Source: Bradysia coprophila
Taxonomy: Eukaryota > Arthropoda > Insecta > Diptera > Sciaridae
NCBI RefSeq assembly: GCF_014529535.1
Contig: NW_023503608.1
Location: 9,722,501 to 9,786,500 of the forward strand
Direction of reading: 5' to 3'
Length of the DNA stretch: 64,000 nt
How positions within the stretch are numbered: the stretch's first letter is position 1; every line of letters starts with the position of its first letter. The notes under the pieces are model-generated. The model saw only the letters and a list, made by a program, of their open reading frames with translations. It did no database searches and was not told the DNA's origin. The translations under genes and the position numbers were made by a program. Positions 56,501 through 64,000 of the stretch are shown one piece after another.

Positions 56501-59500
56501 GCTGCCTGATCTGATCCATGAAGAAGCAATAACACCAGCCCCTTTACACTCTCGCCATCAGACCCAGTACATTGGCTCCGCCAGTAAATCAACGCCACCG
56601 ACATTCAATCAGATCGAAGTAACAAATATTATGATTGTATCTGCTATTGCCATATCCATTTATGCCGTTTTGAGCTCCGTGCGAGAGGTCGTTCACATTT
56701 ACCAGCAGAAGTTGAACTATCTATTGGATCCCAGCCATTGCATATCTTGGCTGCTGTACATTTCATCTTTGATAATGGTGATGCCAGTGTTTTGTAAGGG
56801 TAGCGTAAGCGACGCCAGCTTCTCAGCAGCATCGGTAACAGTCTTTTTGTCGTGGTTCAATTTACTGTTATTCTTGCAACGGTTCGACCAGGTTTATATT
56901 ATGACTGTGGATGACCAAGAACACCGATAGACTTTAACCGATTAATTCACAGGTTGGCATCTACGTGGTAATGTTTTTGGAGATTTTGCAAACCCTGATG
57001 AAGGTGTTGATGGTGTTTTCGATTTTAATCATTGCCTTTGGCTTAGCGTTCTTTATATTGATGTCAAAGGTAAGGAATGTAAGAGTGAATCTTGTTCTAT
57101 ACACTAACCGTGAATGAAGTATACATACATCCATTCGATATGATAAAATATTTGCTTCATTTCCCCCAACAGACATCTAGCAATCAGTCAGCGAACCATT
57201 TATCATTTTCTTCGATTCCAATGTCGCTTCTTCGTACATTCTCCATGATGTTGGGAGAAATGGACTTTGTCGGAACTTACGTTCAACCGTTTTACACGAA
57301 CGAGCTCACGTTTCCCATACCCACTTTTCTTTTGCTTTGTAAGAGCCTTGCAATTCAAACTGGAGTAGAACTGAAATTTTTAATCTCTCTTCGGCAGGTC
57401 TCTTCATGATTCTTATGCCGATTCTGTTGATGAATCTGCTTATTGGTTTGGCCGTTGGAGATATTGAGTCAGTGCGTCGGAACGCCCAGCTGAAACGATT
57501 GGCTATGCAGGTAAGAGGGGACTTAGTGGATAGTGTTTTTTTAGAAAGTTTCTTTAGGAACTATAGAAACCATAGAAACAACAGTAAACGACGAACTCAA
57601 GCAACTCTATTAGTGTGGTTTGCTCAATCTGATAAAAGTACTTGAAGGGAAGTAACAGATTCTAAGAAAGTACTGTAATTCGAGGTTCCAAGCTCTTTCC
57701 GCGGATTATGTATGAGGAACCGCTGCGAAGAAAATATTTCTAAAAAAAGCTCCAATTGCACAAATGATAACTTTAATTCGGTAAAGTTAGTTTTCTAAGA
57801 CAAAACAGTTGAGACAAAACGTTTGGACAAAAAATGGAAAACATAAAACAAAAAATTTCATTTCACTTCCGTCATAGTATAGTAAAGTAATGCCAGGCAA
57901 AATCCCACCCTCGTGGAAACGTTATCCAGCTGTCTTGACCATAATGGCAAGCGTTTGTACTTGTTTAACAGTCCGATGCAAGTGGAAATATAATCTTCCA
58001 GCATAACTCTGTTGCAACCTAGAAGATGCGTCTCGCTGATTCGCTTATAGATGGGATCCTCTTCGATGGACCTCATCTCGACCATCTTACCTTCGCATTT
58101 CAGACACTTACATCTAAAACCAAATTTTCTTTCAATTTCTTCTTTACGGTTCAAGCGTTGGGCTGCCATAGATGTCTCAGTCTTATAGGCACTGTAGATT
58201 TGGTCGCCCCTTTTAATCGGTCGGATCGTAATTAAAGCTGTGCGACTGTCGAAATACACCTCTTGAATGTTCGGTGCGCAGGAGTGACTTAATAATGATG
58301 TGAACAGACTTAATTGACCTTGCCATGAATTGAATAGCATGATGACTGCATGATGTCCAACCAAGTGCATTAGAAATCTACGCTTCACCTCTGTATTGAA
58401 TTTCATTCTAATTACGCTGATGCACATAATTGTATGGAAGTAGTTGTATGTGGACGGTATAAAGTCTTTCATCATTGGTGGCCTCCAAAGTTTCAGGAAC
58501 ATTCGATATTTCGATTCCTCATCGAGAACACTTGCCGGTATTTCCATTTTATCGGCCTTCACAGCGTCTTCAACGAATTTCCTTAATGCAAAGATGGTCG
58601 GGAAAAGGTTGATAGCGTGTAGAACTGATTGAATGATATATTTGCTGTTGGTGTTGTCGTACCTGTAGTAAATAGCACCACAGTCGATTTTATGAATTTC
58701 ATTTTCGTTTTTGCATTGCATGTTGCAAAACATGACCACCGTACATGACGAACACGGTATTGGATTCGTGGCATTTCGGTTACAAGTGTTGCATTTCATT
58801 GGAAAGTGTTTTTTGGAGATGTAATTGGTGGCTTTCGTGTACGGAATAAAATCGTCTTCAATCATAATCATTTTGCCAGCTGGAATGTTACACTTTGCAA
58901 TTACGTGACGACCAAATTCCGCATTCTTTTGAATCTCCAACACATTCGCTATAAATGGAAAATTGTCGTGTGGTTTATAGCTTAGCTGGACTTCGTGCAA
59001 TTTAGTAGGCTCTTCCGTCGACATTATTTTAAGGCATTCAATTTTTCTGTTCTCTAGTGCCCTTTTTACTAGCCTGGGACAAATGGGCTCATTCAGAGCT
59101 AAATCTACATCGACAATACAATTGCCATACTTTTTCATTCTGAGAAAACACGAAGAACGATTCCCATATGCCATTCCAAGGCATTTCGTTCCTGTTTCAG
59201 CTAGACATAGACTTTCGTTGTAGTATTTTATTGCCAATTCGTAGTTCATGTTGTAACAGTGTGTGTTCCCCTCTTGGCGGTGACGGTCGGCGGTTTCATT
59301 ATTCTTTTCTTCGAAGACAACTTTCGACAGTCCTACTATATTGAATTTCTTCACTTCTGGATAGTTTTTCTCGACGTTTTCCAGCAAATCGCAGTACAAT
59401 GCATTTTTATTTGCGCTTTCTTTTCGCCATAGATCTTTATAATCCATAATTGTTATGGAAGGCGAGATTCGATTTTATTGAATCTGAAATGATAAGCAAG

Positions 59501-61437
59501 GGAAATTTCAGTTGTGGAATGTTCTTTCCGGCCAATTGACAAATTTCTTACATAAAAAATGAATCACACAGCCGACGAAAAATGGCGCTCTCTCGATGTT
59601 ATTCTATTTTGTTGGGTTGATACACAAACATCAATGGATTCAGGGGAAAATTACAAAAAAACTTGTACAATGTGGCGAGGGGTTTACCAAGTGGATGTAG
59701 ATCTAACAAAGTTTTTCGCTGAAATATATTGCCGTCATAGCCTTATAAATTTTAGTCCACTCCTCTGAACACTGCCGAAGCCACTGAACATTATCACACC
59801 ACGACACCACACTCTACTTTTGTCAGTTGATTTCTCAAAAAAACGATGCATCGAAATGAGAGCAAGAGTAGAATGTCGATCACATAACAGTCGTTTACAT
59901 TTACATAGCTCAGCGGAAAAAGATGATTTTTTGAAAAATAAGGGTTAAAGGTTGTTCAACTGCATTAGTGTAATGGGTAAAAGTTTATGAAATTATGTTT
60001 CTATATTTTCTTGAATTTTTCTCGATTTTTCTTAATTTTTCAAAATCTTTCGTAAAATTTAGGAGAATGTGGAAAATTATTTCTCAAGAATAGTTCGTGT
60101 TTAGATATCAGTATGCCATTTTATATAACCTAATAGGCATGGGAGAATCTATTAGTCGAGGCAATAAAACGAAGGCTCTTTAACACCGTATAGCAATGGT
60201 GATCTTAAACGATGAAACTAGTTAATCTGCAAAAAGTAACCCAGGTCAACCGTATAATTAAAGGCCAATCCAATTCATATTACGAATTCCACATGCGAAA
60301 TCGGAGTCACCACACCACCACACATCCACCTACGTACTCCTCAATGAGGAGTCCTCATATGGTGATAATTGATGATAAAATAGAAGATATAGAAAAGAGA
60401 CGTAGATTAGAGTCTAATCATTAGACGTCGATAGTGAGCCTGTAAAAAGTTATTAATTATAGGCTTACAGTCAAAGGCAGTCAATTTTCATCATAAATTT
60501 GCTTCAGCTGTTTTTCAGCTGATCCTCACATACAATCAAAACTGGTTTTCCTTGTTCATACGGTTGAAGCTGCTACACGCACGCGCATGATAGTGGTAAA
60601 ACCGTATAAAGACGTATAAACGGTTGTGATTGTTTGTATGGATCAGCTGAAAAACAGCTGAAGTTAATTTATGCTGAAAATTGACTGCCTTTGACTGTAC
60701 CAAATTGATTAGGTTTTTTTGTCTACATAAATAGTTAATTACTTTCTTACAGCTGACAGTATCATCATAAACGATGAAACAAGGCATACTTTTTCAGTAA
60801 TGTTAAATAATAGAAGTAATAGATTCGAAAACTATTTTGGGGAACTTATTGCACCCATCACTTAGTGCTTCCTATAAAAATGTAAAAACCTAATTATTTT
60901 CCATTTTTACGATCTTTACCCACAGGTGGTGTTGCACACTGAGCTCGAACAAAAATTGCCCCAAATGTGGCTGGAACGGGTCGATAAAATGGAATTAATC
61001 GAATACCCAAACACTCTGAAATGTAAACTGGGATTCTTTGATTTCATCTTGAGAAAATGGTTCTGTAATCCCTTCACTGACGATGGTGAGACCTTCGGAA
61101 ACATTTTTTGTGTTTTAATGGAAACGTTTTTGAAAATTGAATTTACTTAGCCACAGTTGACATGATGATGGAAAGCAATGAGGACTATCTCACCGAAGAA
61201 ATGGAAAAACAGAAAAAGAAATTGCGAGACATCGGCAACGTATTGGACAGTCAGCATCAGTTGCTCAGACTTATCATTCAGAAAATGGAAATCAAAACCG
61301 AGGCTGATGATGTGGATGAAGGCGTTTCGCCGAATGAATTTAAGCCGTCGGTCGCTTGTATTCCACAAAATACACGATGGAATTCACCGATGATACGTAA
61401 AAAGTTGAAGCATGCAATGAGTTTCACGAAAAACTAA
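32402..61437 (+). CDS. TrpA1: TRPA1 ankyrin-repeat cation channel
   Basis: TRPA1 is a plasma-membrane channel for noxious heat and electrophilic irritants in sensory neurons. Common exons: 51084-51240, 51304-51394, 51448-51593, 51671-51720, 52675-52782, 52858-53700, 53821-53976, 54053-54367, 55889-55996 (or 54477-54587), 56237-56443, 56490-56891, 56953-57069, 57173-57338, 57398-57510, 60926-61085, 61151-61437. They encode 1141 residues in unbroken phase. They begin at AAEAGNLEDF, so an upstream first exon is required; two fit (32402-32572 and 34754-34909), giving 1198 or 1193 residues. The N-terminal 600 residues hold the ankyrin array (GNTPLHLA, NVPLHSA, MTPLHCA and so on). Then come the Cys-rich DKCITKANCKKDSKSFY linker, six membrane segments, a pore loop with LGEMDF, the ILMPILLMNLLIGLAVGD S6 segment, and the tail MEIKTEADDVDEG. 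The exact acceptor of the 56490 exon could instead be 56502. A poly(A) signal AATAAA lies at 61586. Confidence is lower for the first exons than for the rest. Confidence 0.93.
34754..34909 (+). other. TrpA1: Candidate alternative first coding exon B of TRPA1
   Basis: ATG at 34754 opens 52 codons (MISKLQPKQSIRQLIGN..) that end RPDDLLE at GAG|GTATTG in phase 0. The join LLE-AAEAGNLEDF closely resembles the fly TRPA1 junction DYLE-AAESGNLDDF. No other downstream exon within this strand fits as well. Confidence 0.6.
35897..37658. mobile_element. Foldback-like element, 1762 bp, arrays of TTTGCTGA-type subrepeats
   Basis: An exact 9-bp duplication TTATAATTA flanks it (35888-35896 and 37659-37667). 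The left arm (to about 36330) is an array of degenerate 20-35 bp units with the phrase CAGCAAATTTATTCTTTT. The right arm (from about 37240) carries the same units inverted (AAAGAATAAATTTGCTG). Arm ends share ATCT-TTTTTTTGTCAGCAAA. The core of about 900 bp is more GC-rich, with repeated CGGCGTGTTAAAACGCT phrases (36660 and 36820) and an inverted GTTGCGAAAAGTGGTAGTTT stretch (36950-37080). Tandem subrepeats in inverted arms and a 9-bp duplication are hallmarks of Drosophila Foldback elements. No transposase is seen. Confidence 0.8.
40226..40560 (+). repeat. Dispersed repeat with (CTAT)n microsatellite
   Basis: It begins TGTGATCCGTTATAAGTCTA, runs through an ACGCGTCAACTATGTATAGCCGAACATTTCAG-type stretch and reaches a (CTAT)n tract at about 40468-40495. 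The same parts occur inverted at 45760-46317. No coding signal is present and the ends are approximate. Confidence 0.6.
42460..43860 (-). CDS. Secreted CAP-domain protein (CRISP/PR-1/antigen 5 superfamily)
   Basis: Four exons, 43860-43818, 43281-42877, 42817-42688 and 42544-42460, give 220 residues. The last three are certain in phase; the first (MWRFCGTIYIFLAV, a signal peptide) is chosen because its GTGTGT donor restores phase and places the predicted cleavage just before QNLLHYQ. The CAP fold is shown by VDEHNTYRS near the start, FEHGHPENN, GQNLFW, the CAP1 motif GHYTQVMW and the CAP2-like VCNYLPGGNY. A Cys-rich tail (CTQCEMGWQGGCDKNLC) follows, then a charged C-terminus. Single-domain secreted CAP proteins act in saliva, venom, immunity and reproduction; the role here is unknown. 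The gene lies antisense within the first TRPA1 intron. If the signal exon is wrong, the 5' end is incomplete from 43281. Confidence 0.85.
44168..44349. mobile_element. MITE, 182 bp, 24-bp perfect inverted ends
   Basis: The arms GATATTAGTAGAGGGCAGTC.. (44168-44191) and the exact inverse (44326-44349) flank a non-coding core. It sits between two imperfect inverted copies of a GCTTGAAAATGTCC phrase (about 44117 and 44390), so it appears inserted in an older palindrome related to the CACGGTGAGC family. Confidence 0.75.
44395..44484. repeat. Back-to-back CACGGTGAGCTT ends
   Basis: AAGCTCACCGTGG (from about 44397) and CCACGGTGAGCTTGAAAA (from about 44466) face each other across about 55 bp. The same end sequence bounds the 1.1 kb foldback element at 6796-7892, so this may be a junction of two element copies or a deletion product. 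Confidence 0.5.
45760..46317 (-). repeat. Inverted and partly duplicated copy of the 40226 repeat
   Basis: A unit containing GTTCGGCTATACATAGTTG and GGACTTGACGCAGTC-type sequence (minus sense of GACTGCGTCAAGTCCTCCGC) occurs twice, at about 45868-45965 and 46195-46292, with a (GATA)n tract at about 45968-45986 between. It ends in TGTGATCCGTTATAAGTCTA (46294), which is in direct rather than inverted orientation relative to the 40226 copy. Confidence 0.6.
46576..46978 (-). CDS. Secreted peptide with two identical six-cysteine (CS-alpha-beta-like) domains
   Basis: Exon 1 (46978-46910) encodes a signal peptide (MNQTLLIVLFVTIFSFSVV). A 67 bp intron in phase 0 leads to exon 2 (46842-46576); total 111 residues. 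Two 30-residue repeats, residues 32-61 and 75-104, have six cysteines each in the order C-x7-C-x3-C-x6-C-x4-C-x1-C. The CxxxC and CxC signature is that of the defensin/scorpion-toxin-like fold, though the x6 gap is shorter than in classical insect defensins. The repeats are identical in amino acids but differ at 10 third codon positions. A 13-residue linker (ESSFSIAATATSG) separates them; it has no obvious dibasic site, so the two domains may stay joined. An antimicrobial role is plausible but not shown. The gene lies antisense in the first TRPA1 intron. Confidence 0.82.
48000..51083. other. 3' part of TRPA1 intron 1, no gene seen
   Basis: AT-rich with no supported ORF. A short direct duplication, GAGAACGACTAGAGGCATAA, occurs at about 49385 and 49433. 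Confidence 0.4.
51938..52052 (-). repeat. CATCTGTTATCGA-family copy in a TRPA1 intron
   Basis: An inverted, degenerate copy containing TGTTATCGACAACG, GGAAGTAATAGATTTTGC, and CGATACTTTAAACGAAAGAAGTAAT. It lies directly beside a second copy in the opposite orientation (52096-52290). Confidence 0.5.
52096..52290 (+). repeat. CATCTGTTATCGA-family copy in a TRPA1 intron
   Basis: It runs from TTGTTATCCAATATTATTAG through TTTTGATCGAAGTATTTTCGG and CTACTTCATTAGATTTAACA to TTGTCATCGCTGTCGATAACAGATGACATAG, matching parts of the copies at 19501 and 31654. Confidence 0.6.
54477..54587 (+). other. TrpA1: Alternative 37-codon exon of TRPA1 (mutually exclusive partner)
   Basis: Between acceptor tcttag (54471-54476) and donor AAC|GTAAGA the frame is open in phase 0. 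It reads INYSFSCLQCPTMYADVDEK.. and ends PIPLPALN. It would join SFY at 54367 to AMVSHGRVELL at 56237. Exon 55889-55996 (36 codons, MKYSF..PLHVVN) fits the same place, and the first residues of both are alike (xxYSF). Including both would also keep frame, but the shared start favours mutually exclusive use. Confidence 0.75.
55889..55996 (+). other. TrpA1: TRPA1 36-codon exon, alternative to 54477-54587
   Basis: Acceptor tttttttag-type at 55880-55888, donor AAT|GTGAGT. The frame MKYSFRAYQKSP..NDPNWRPKPLHVVN corresponds to the linker between the ankyrin array and the first membrane segment in standard fly TRPA1. Confidence 0.85.
57858..59447 (-). CDS. SMYD-type SET/MYND protein, intronless
   Basis: A single uninterrupted frame encodes 529 residues. 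A TPR-like region (about 50-140; RHRQEGNTHCYNMNYELAI, AYGNRSSCF) is followed by the first part of a split SET domain (about 171-200, FGRHVIAKCNIPAG). Next comes a MYND zinc finger (C219 to C256, ending FCNMQC..HKIDC). The second SET part follows, with LLSHSCAPNI (387-394), the Tyr-containing GDQIYSAY (414-421), and post-SET CKCLKC. The layout with N-terminal TPRs is like SMYD4 and the insect SmydA group, predicted protein-lysine methyltransferases. NHSC is replaced by SHSC, which may weaken cofactor binding. It lies antisense inside the TRPA1 intron 57511-60925 and has no intron, which suggests a retrocopy. Confidence 0.92.
   Translation of the reverse strand: MDYKDLWRKESANKNALYCDLLENVEKNYPEVKKFNIVGLSKVVFEEKNNETADRHRQEGNTHCYNMNYELAIKYYNESLCLAETGTKCLGMAYGNRSSCFLRMKKYGNCIVDVDLALNEPICPRLVKRALENRKIECLKIMSTEEPTKLHEVQLSYKPHDNFPFIANVLEIQKNAEFGRHVIAKCNIPAGKMIMIEDDFIPYTKATNYISKKHFPMKCNTCNRNATNPIPCSSCTVVMFCNMQCKNENEIHKIDCGAIYYRYDNTNSKYIIQSVLHAINLFPTIFALRKFVEDAVKADKMEIPASVLDEESKYRMFLKLWRPPMMKDFIPSTYNYFHTIMCISVIRMKFNTEVKRRFLMHLVGHHAVIMLFNSWQGQLSLFTSLLSHSCAPNIQEVYFDSRTALITIRPIKRGDQIYSAYKTETSMAAQRLNRKEEIERKFGFRCKCLKCEGKMVEMRSIEEDPIYKRISETHLLGCNRVMLEDYISTCIGLLNKYKRLPLWSRQLDNVSTRVGFCLALLYYTMTEVK
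60468..60697. mobile_element. Tc1/mariner-type MITE, 230 bp
   Basis: Inverted arms begin CAGTCAAAGGCAGTCAATTT and contain a CAGCTGTTTTTCAGCTGATCC palindromic stretch. TA stands on both sides (60466-60467 and 60698-60699). It lies within the last large TRPA1 intron. No coding sequence is present. Confidence 0.8.
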
Positions 61438-61585
61438 AATCGAAATTGATTTCATTCGTTCGACTTTTGTAATGGAATGAAAGTCTCAGATTCTAGAACT
61501 GGTGACCAAAGTCATTTTCCGTTTTATATTATTCCACTTTTTTACTTGTTAGACGTCTGTGAGCCGAACGGTTGCATCCATCAAA

Positions 61586-61591
61586 AATAAA
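61586..61591 (+). terminator. TrpA1: Probable TRPA1 polyadenylation signal
   Basis: AATAAA about 150 bp past the TRPA1 stop codon, followed by a T-rich stretch. Confidence 0.5.
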
Positions 61592-63715
61592 TATCTTTCC
61601 AGTGGGTTGAGTGTAAAATTTTCTATTGCAATAGAGAGCATCGAAACGTAAATTTGACCAAAAGAAGATGGAACTTTTAATTGTGTTATTAAACCAAAAT
61701 TATAGTGTAACCACTATAAAACACAAATTGAATTTAAGTTTTCTTAGATTTTTTGCTCCAATTACATATCGCTCCATGCAACGGCAACAAATCTTGGATT
61801 ATTTATTATGCATTTCCTTCTGCTAGACCATGCAAAGTTCTCTTAAAGTCTACAGTTATCTTCCGCTCAGTCACTAAATCCTTTGCTGTAACGATTTTTG
61901 TTAACTTAGCTTAAAATAACTACGAAGGAGATGTATACATTATGTAGAAAGTGGCGATGTGCAACATTAAACAACATAAAGCAAATCGCAAAATCTTCAT
62001 AATTATTTTGAGCCGAGGGTATTTTTTGTGCACCTTTTGTAGTTTTGTGTTTGTAGTATACGTAAGAAAACAACGAATTTAATTAAGAATTGCGTTCACT
62101 GCTAATGAATGGTAATGGTGAAGAACTGATTCAATTATTACGGCAATGTGTGTCAATGTAGCCAATTAAGTTTCTTCATTGTTTTAAAATTTTTATTGAA
62201 TCAAAGCTTGCAGATAAATTGTTAGAAAACATTGGTCCAGAGGATGCAGAGACGAATTATCATCGATGGAAGCCGATTTTATAAAATATAGATACTTAAT
62301 CGCTTTAAAAATCGAGATAAGATTCATTTTCGCATGAACGATCACTGATCATTGATCAGTCTCGCAATTTTCCGGGCCCCAACCAACCAACAAAAAAAAT
62401 TAGAAAAAAATATTTTTGTAATAAGAATCAGATTTATTGTATCTCTTGTTGTAGTTCTGTAGAGTGTCGCCAACAAAAAAAAAGGAAAAATTGTCTGTCT
62501 TATTTTATGAAAATTTCTATTTACAACCCCCTAAATGTGCACAAAAATGTTTAAATAAATTTATAAATGTTAAAAAATGGTCTTTTACTATAAACAGCTT
62601 GATCCATACTATCAAATTCACTTAAGAGATTCCGCTTTCATCTGGTTGCTTCTGCTGATCGTCTTGCTGTTATCCATGTTATCATACATACAAAAATCTC
62701 TATTTTTTTATCCGTACGATTGAATGAGAAATCGCGCGAACACACATGAAAACAGAACAAACGATCAGCTGAAACTGAAAAGTGTAACATTTGTTTGTGA
62801 ATCACTGTATTTGCATATACCTCCTTATTTCACTCATTCGTCAAAGAGACCATATCTATCAAACAAAAATGTAGAAGTGTGAGCTCTCTGAGCATGCAGT
62901 TAAATACCGTATTCTAAGAAACTTCTTTTGTTCATTATCAACAAAACAAGTATGAAGTTTAGGTTCTAGGTACTGAGTGGTCTTATATTATTTAAAACTG
63001 ATAAACAGAAATGCCTGAACACTGTTCAGTGAACAGTCTCTTTTCTTATAAAATAAATATTTAAAGAAATCCGTTACAAATCTGCTTGCACATGTGTCAA
63101 ATTAGTAAACAAAAATTATCAATGAACTTCTCTTCTCAATCTACATTACAAACAAATTCTCATACTAACCGACTTTCAGCGCAAATTACATTTACTAATC
63201 AGTGAACAAACCCACTCTCGTCAATGTTTACGATATTTAAATGTATTTATGACGAAAAGCGATAATTTTTTGACATGCATTGCATATAACAATACAACAC
63301 ATTTCATCAGAAGCAACAATACTGATAATGTGGGAAAAAATTATTTGTATTAGCTTCTGCTTCCAACCTACCTATCATATTATAAAATACCTATATCGAT
63401 CCTATATATCACAATATAATTATAATCAACTCATCAATCCATTCAATAGTCGATTTGGTGTGCGTATAATAATAATAATTTCAACGGCAGATAACAGCGA
63501 CTGTATTTCAGTAAATAAACATGATTTATCTTGAACACATGTTAAGTCATAGTTACTGAAATAGCTGAATTATTACAACTTGTATAACGATTAGAAGAAG
63601 CATATAACTATACCTACGATAAGCAGCAGTCCGCTTACAATACGTAGAACATGGTACCACTACATGAATGTTAGTTGTGTTTCTAAAAAAATAGTGTAAG
63701 GAAGTGGGTCGCATG
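61592..63715. other. Intergenic region between TRPA1 and tRNA pair
   Basis: AT-rich with no supported gene. A small palindrome (gatcactgatcattgatcagt) stands at about 62340-62360. Confidence 0.5.
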
Positions 63716-63732
63716 GCCTCCGTGGCGCAATT

Positions 63733-63772
<40 letters not shown>

Positions 63773-63789
63773 GAGTCCACCCGGGGGCG
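63716..63789 (+). tRNA. tRNA-Asn: tRNA-Asn (GTT)
   Basis: The 74 nt sequence folds as a full cloverleaf. The acceptor stem GCCTCCG pairs with CGGGGGC, with G as discriminator. The D-arm holds the A box TGGCGCAATTGG and the anticodon loop reads CTGTTAA (GTT). The T-arm is GGTGG-TTCGAGT-CCACC. It has no intron. A run of T follows at about 63796-63814, serving as an RNA polymerase III terminator. Confidence 0.97.
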
Positions 63790-63899
63790 AATTAATTTTT
63801 TTTTTTTTTTTTTGAAAAGCAAATAACAAATTTTCCGAAACAAGAAACATGAAAAAAAAATACAAAAATCTATTTTCTTCAAGTAAAAAAAAATTAAAC
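63790..63899. other. 110 bp spacer between inverted tRNA genes
   Basis: It is bounded by T-runs on the strand of each tRNA: the plus T-run at 63796-63814, and the A-run at about 63886-63893, which is T on the minus strand. Both fit as terminators for transcription converging on the spacer. Confidence 0.7.
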
Positions 63900-63916
63900 C
63901 GCCCCCGGGTGGACTC

Positions 63917-63956
<40 letters not shown>

Positions 63957-63973
63957 AATTGCGCCACGGAGGC
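63900..63973 (-). tRNA. tRNA-Asn: tRNA-Asn (GTT), inverted copy
   Basis: Identical in sequence to the plus-strand copy at 63716-63789, same anticodon and full cloverleaf. Its 5' flank (GTGTAAGGAAG-GGGTCGCATG) matches the plus copy's flank at all but one base, so the duplication covers upstream sequence as well as the gene. Confidence 0.97.
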
Positions 63974-64000
63974 CATGCGACCCTCTTCCTTACACAATTT

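Overview
The window looks like AT-rich nuclear DNA from an insect, most likely a lower dipteran such as a fungus gnat. The organism call is inference. It rests on short 54-75 bp introns with GT..AG borders, a TRPA1 protein very close to fly TRPA1, a metazoan-type ferlin, an insect-type tRNA-Asn, and many small inverted-repeat transposons. No bacterial-style operon or contaminant block is seen.

Left part (1-10 kb, all minus strand): the edge of a small secreted protein gene, then a GH51 alpha-L-arabinofuranosidase (1195-3583, 3 exons), then a fungal/bacterial-type PHB-depolymerase-like esterase (8057-9553, 7 exons). Both enzymes have families that are mainly microbial or plant, yet here they carry signal peptides and spliceosomal introns. 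They therefore look like horizontally acquired, domesticated digestive enzymes. A 2.24 kb hAT-like element with 8-bp target duplications, itself split by a second 173 bp MITE, and a 1.1 kb foldback element lie between them.

Middle (10.1-18.9 kb, plus strand): a complete 24-exon ferlin of 1626 residues, reconstructed exon by exon with consistent phases, sharing a short divergent promoter region with the esterase gene. At 20.2-20.5 kb (minus) a 78-residue potato-inhibitor-I/eglin-type protease inhibitor follows, a third gene of a family that is patchy in animals. From 21 to 32 kb I see no convincing gene, only repeats.

Right part (32.4-61.4 kb, plus strand): the TRPA1 cation channel. Sixteen common exons (51084-61437) encode the ankyrin array, the transmembrane core and the tail. 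Two candidate alternative first exons (32402-32572 and 34754-34909) both end in the right phase, and a pair of mutually exclusive exons (54477-54587 and 55889-55996) precedes the membrane domain. Three opposite-strand genes sit inside TRPA1 introns: a secreted CAP-domain protein (42460-43860), a two-domain cysteine-stabilised peptide whose two halves differ only at synonymous sites (46576-46978), and an intronless SMYD-type SET/MYND protein (57858-59447). The 18.5 kb first intron is also packed with elements, including a Foldback-like element (35897-37658) with 9-bp target duplications.

The right edge holds two tRNA-Asn(GTT) genes in inverted orientation, 110 bp apart, which share their 5' flanks. 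All exon structures were read by eye from splice signals and reading phase. Family assignments come from recalled family motifs, not from a database search.
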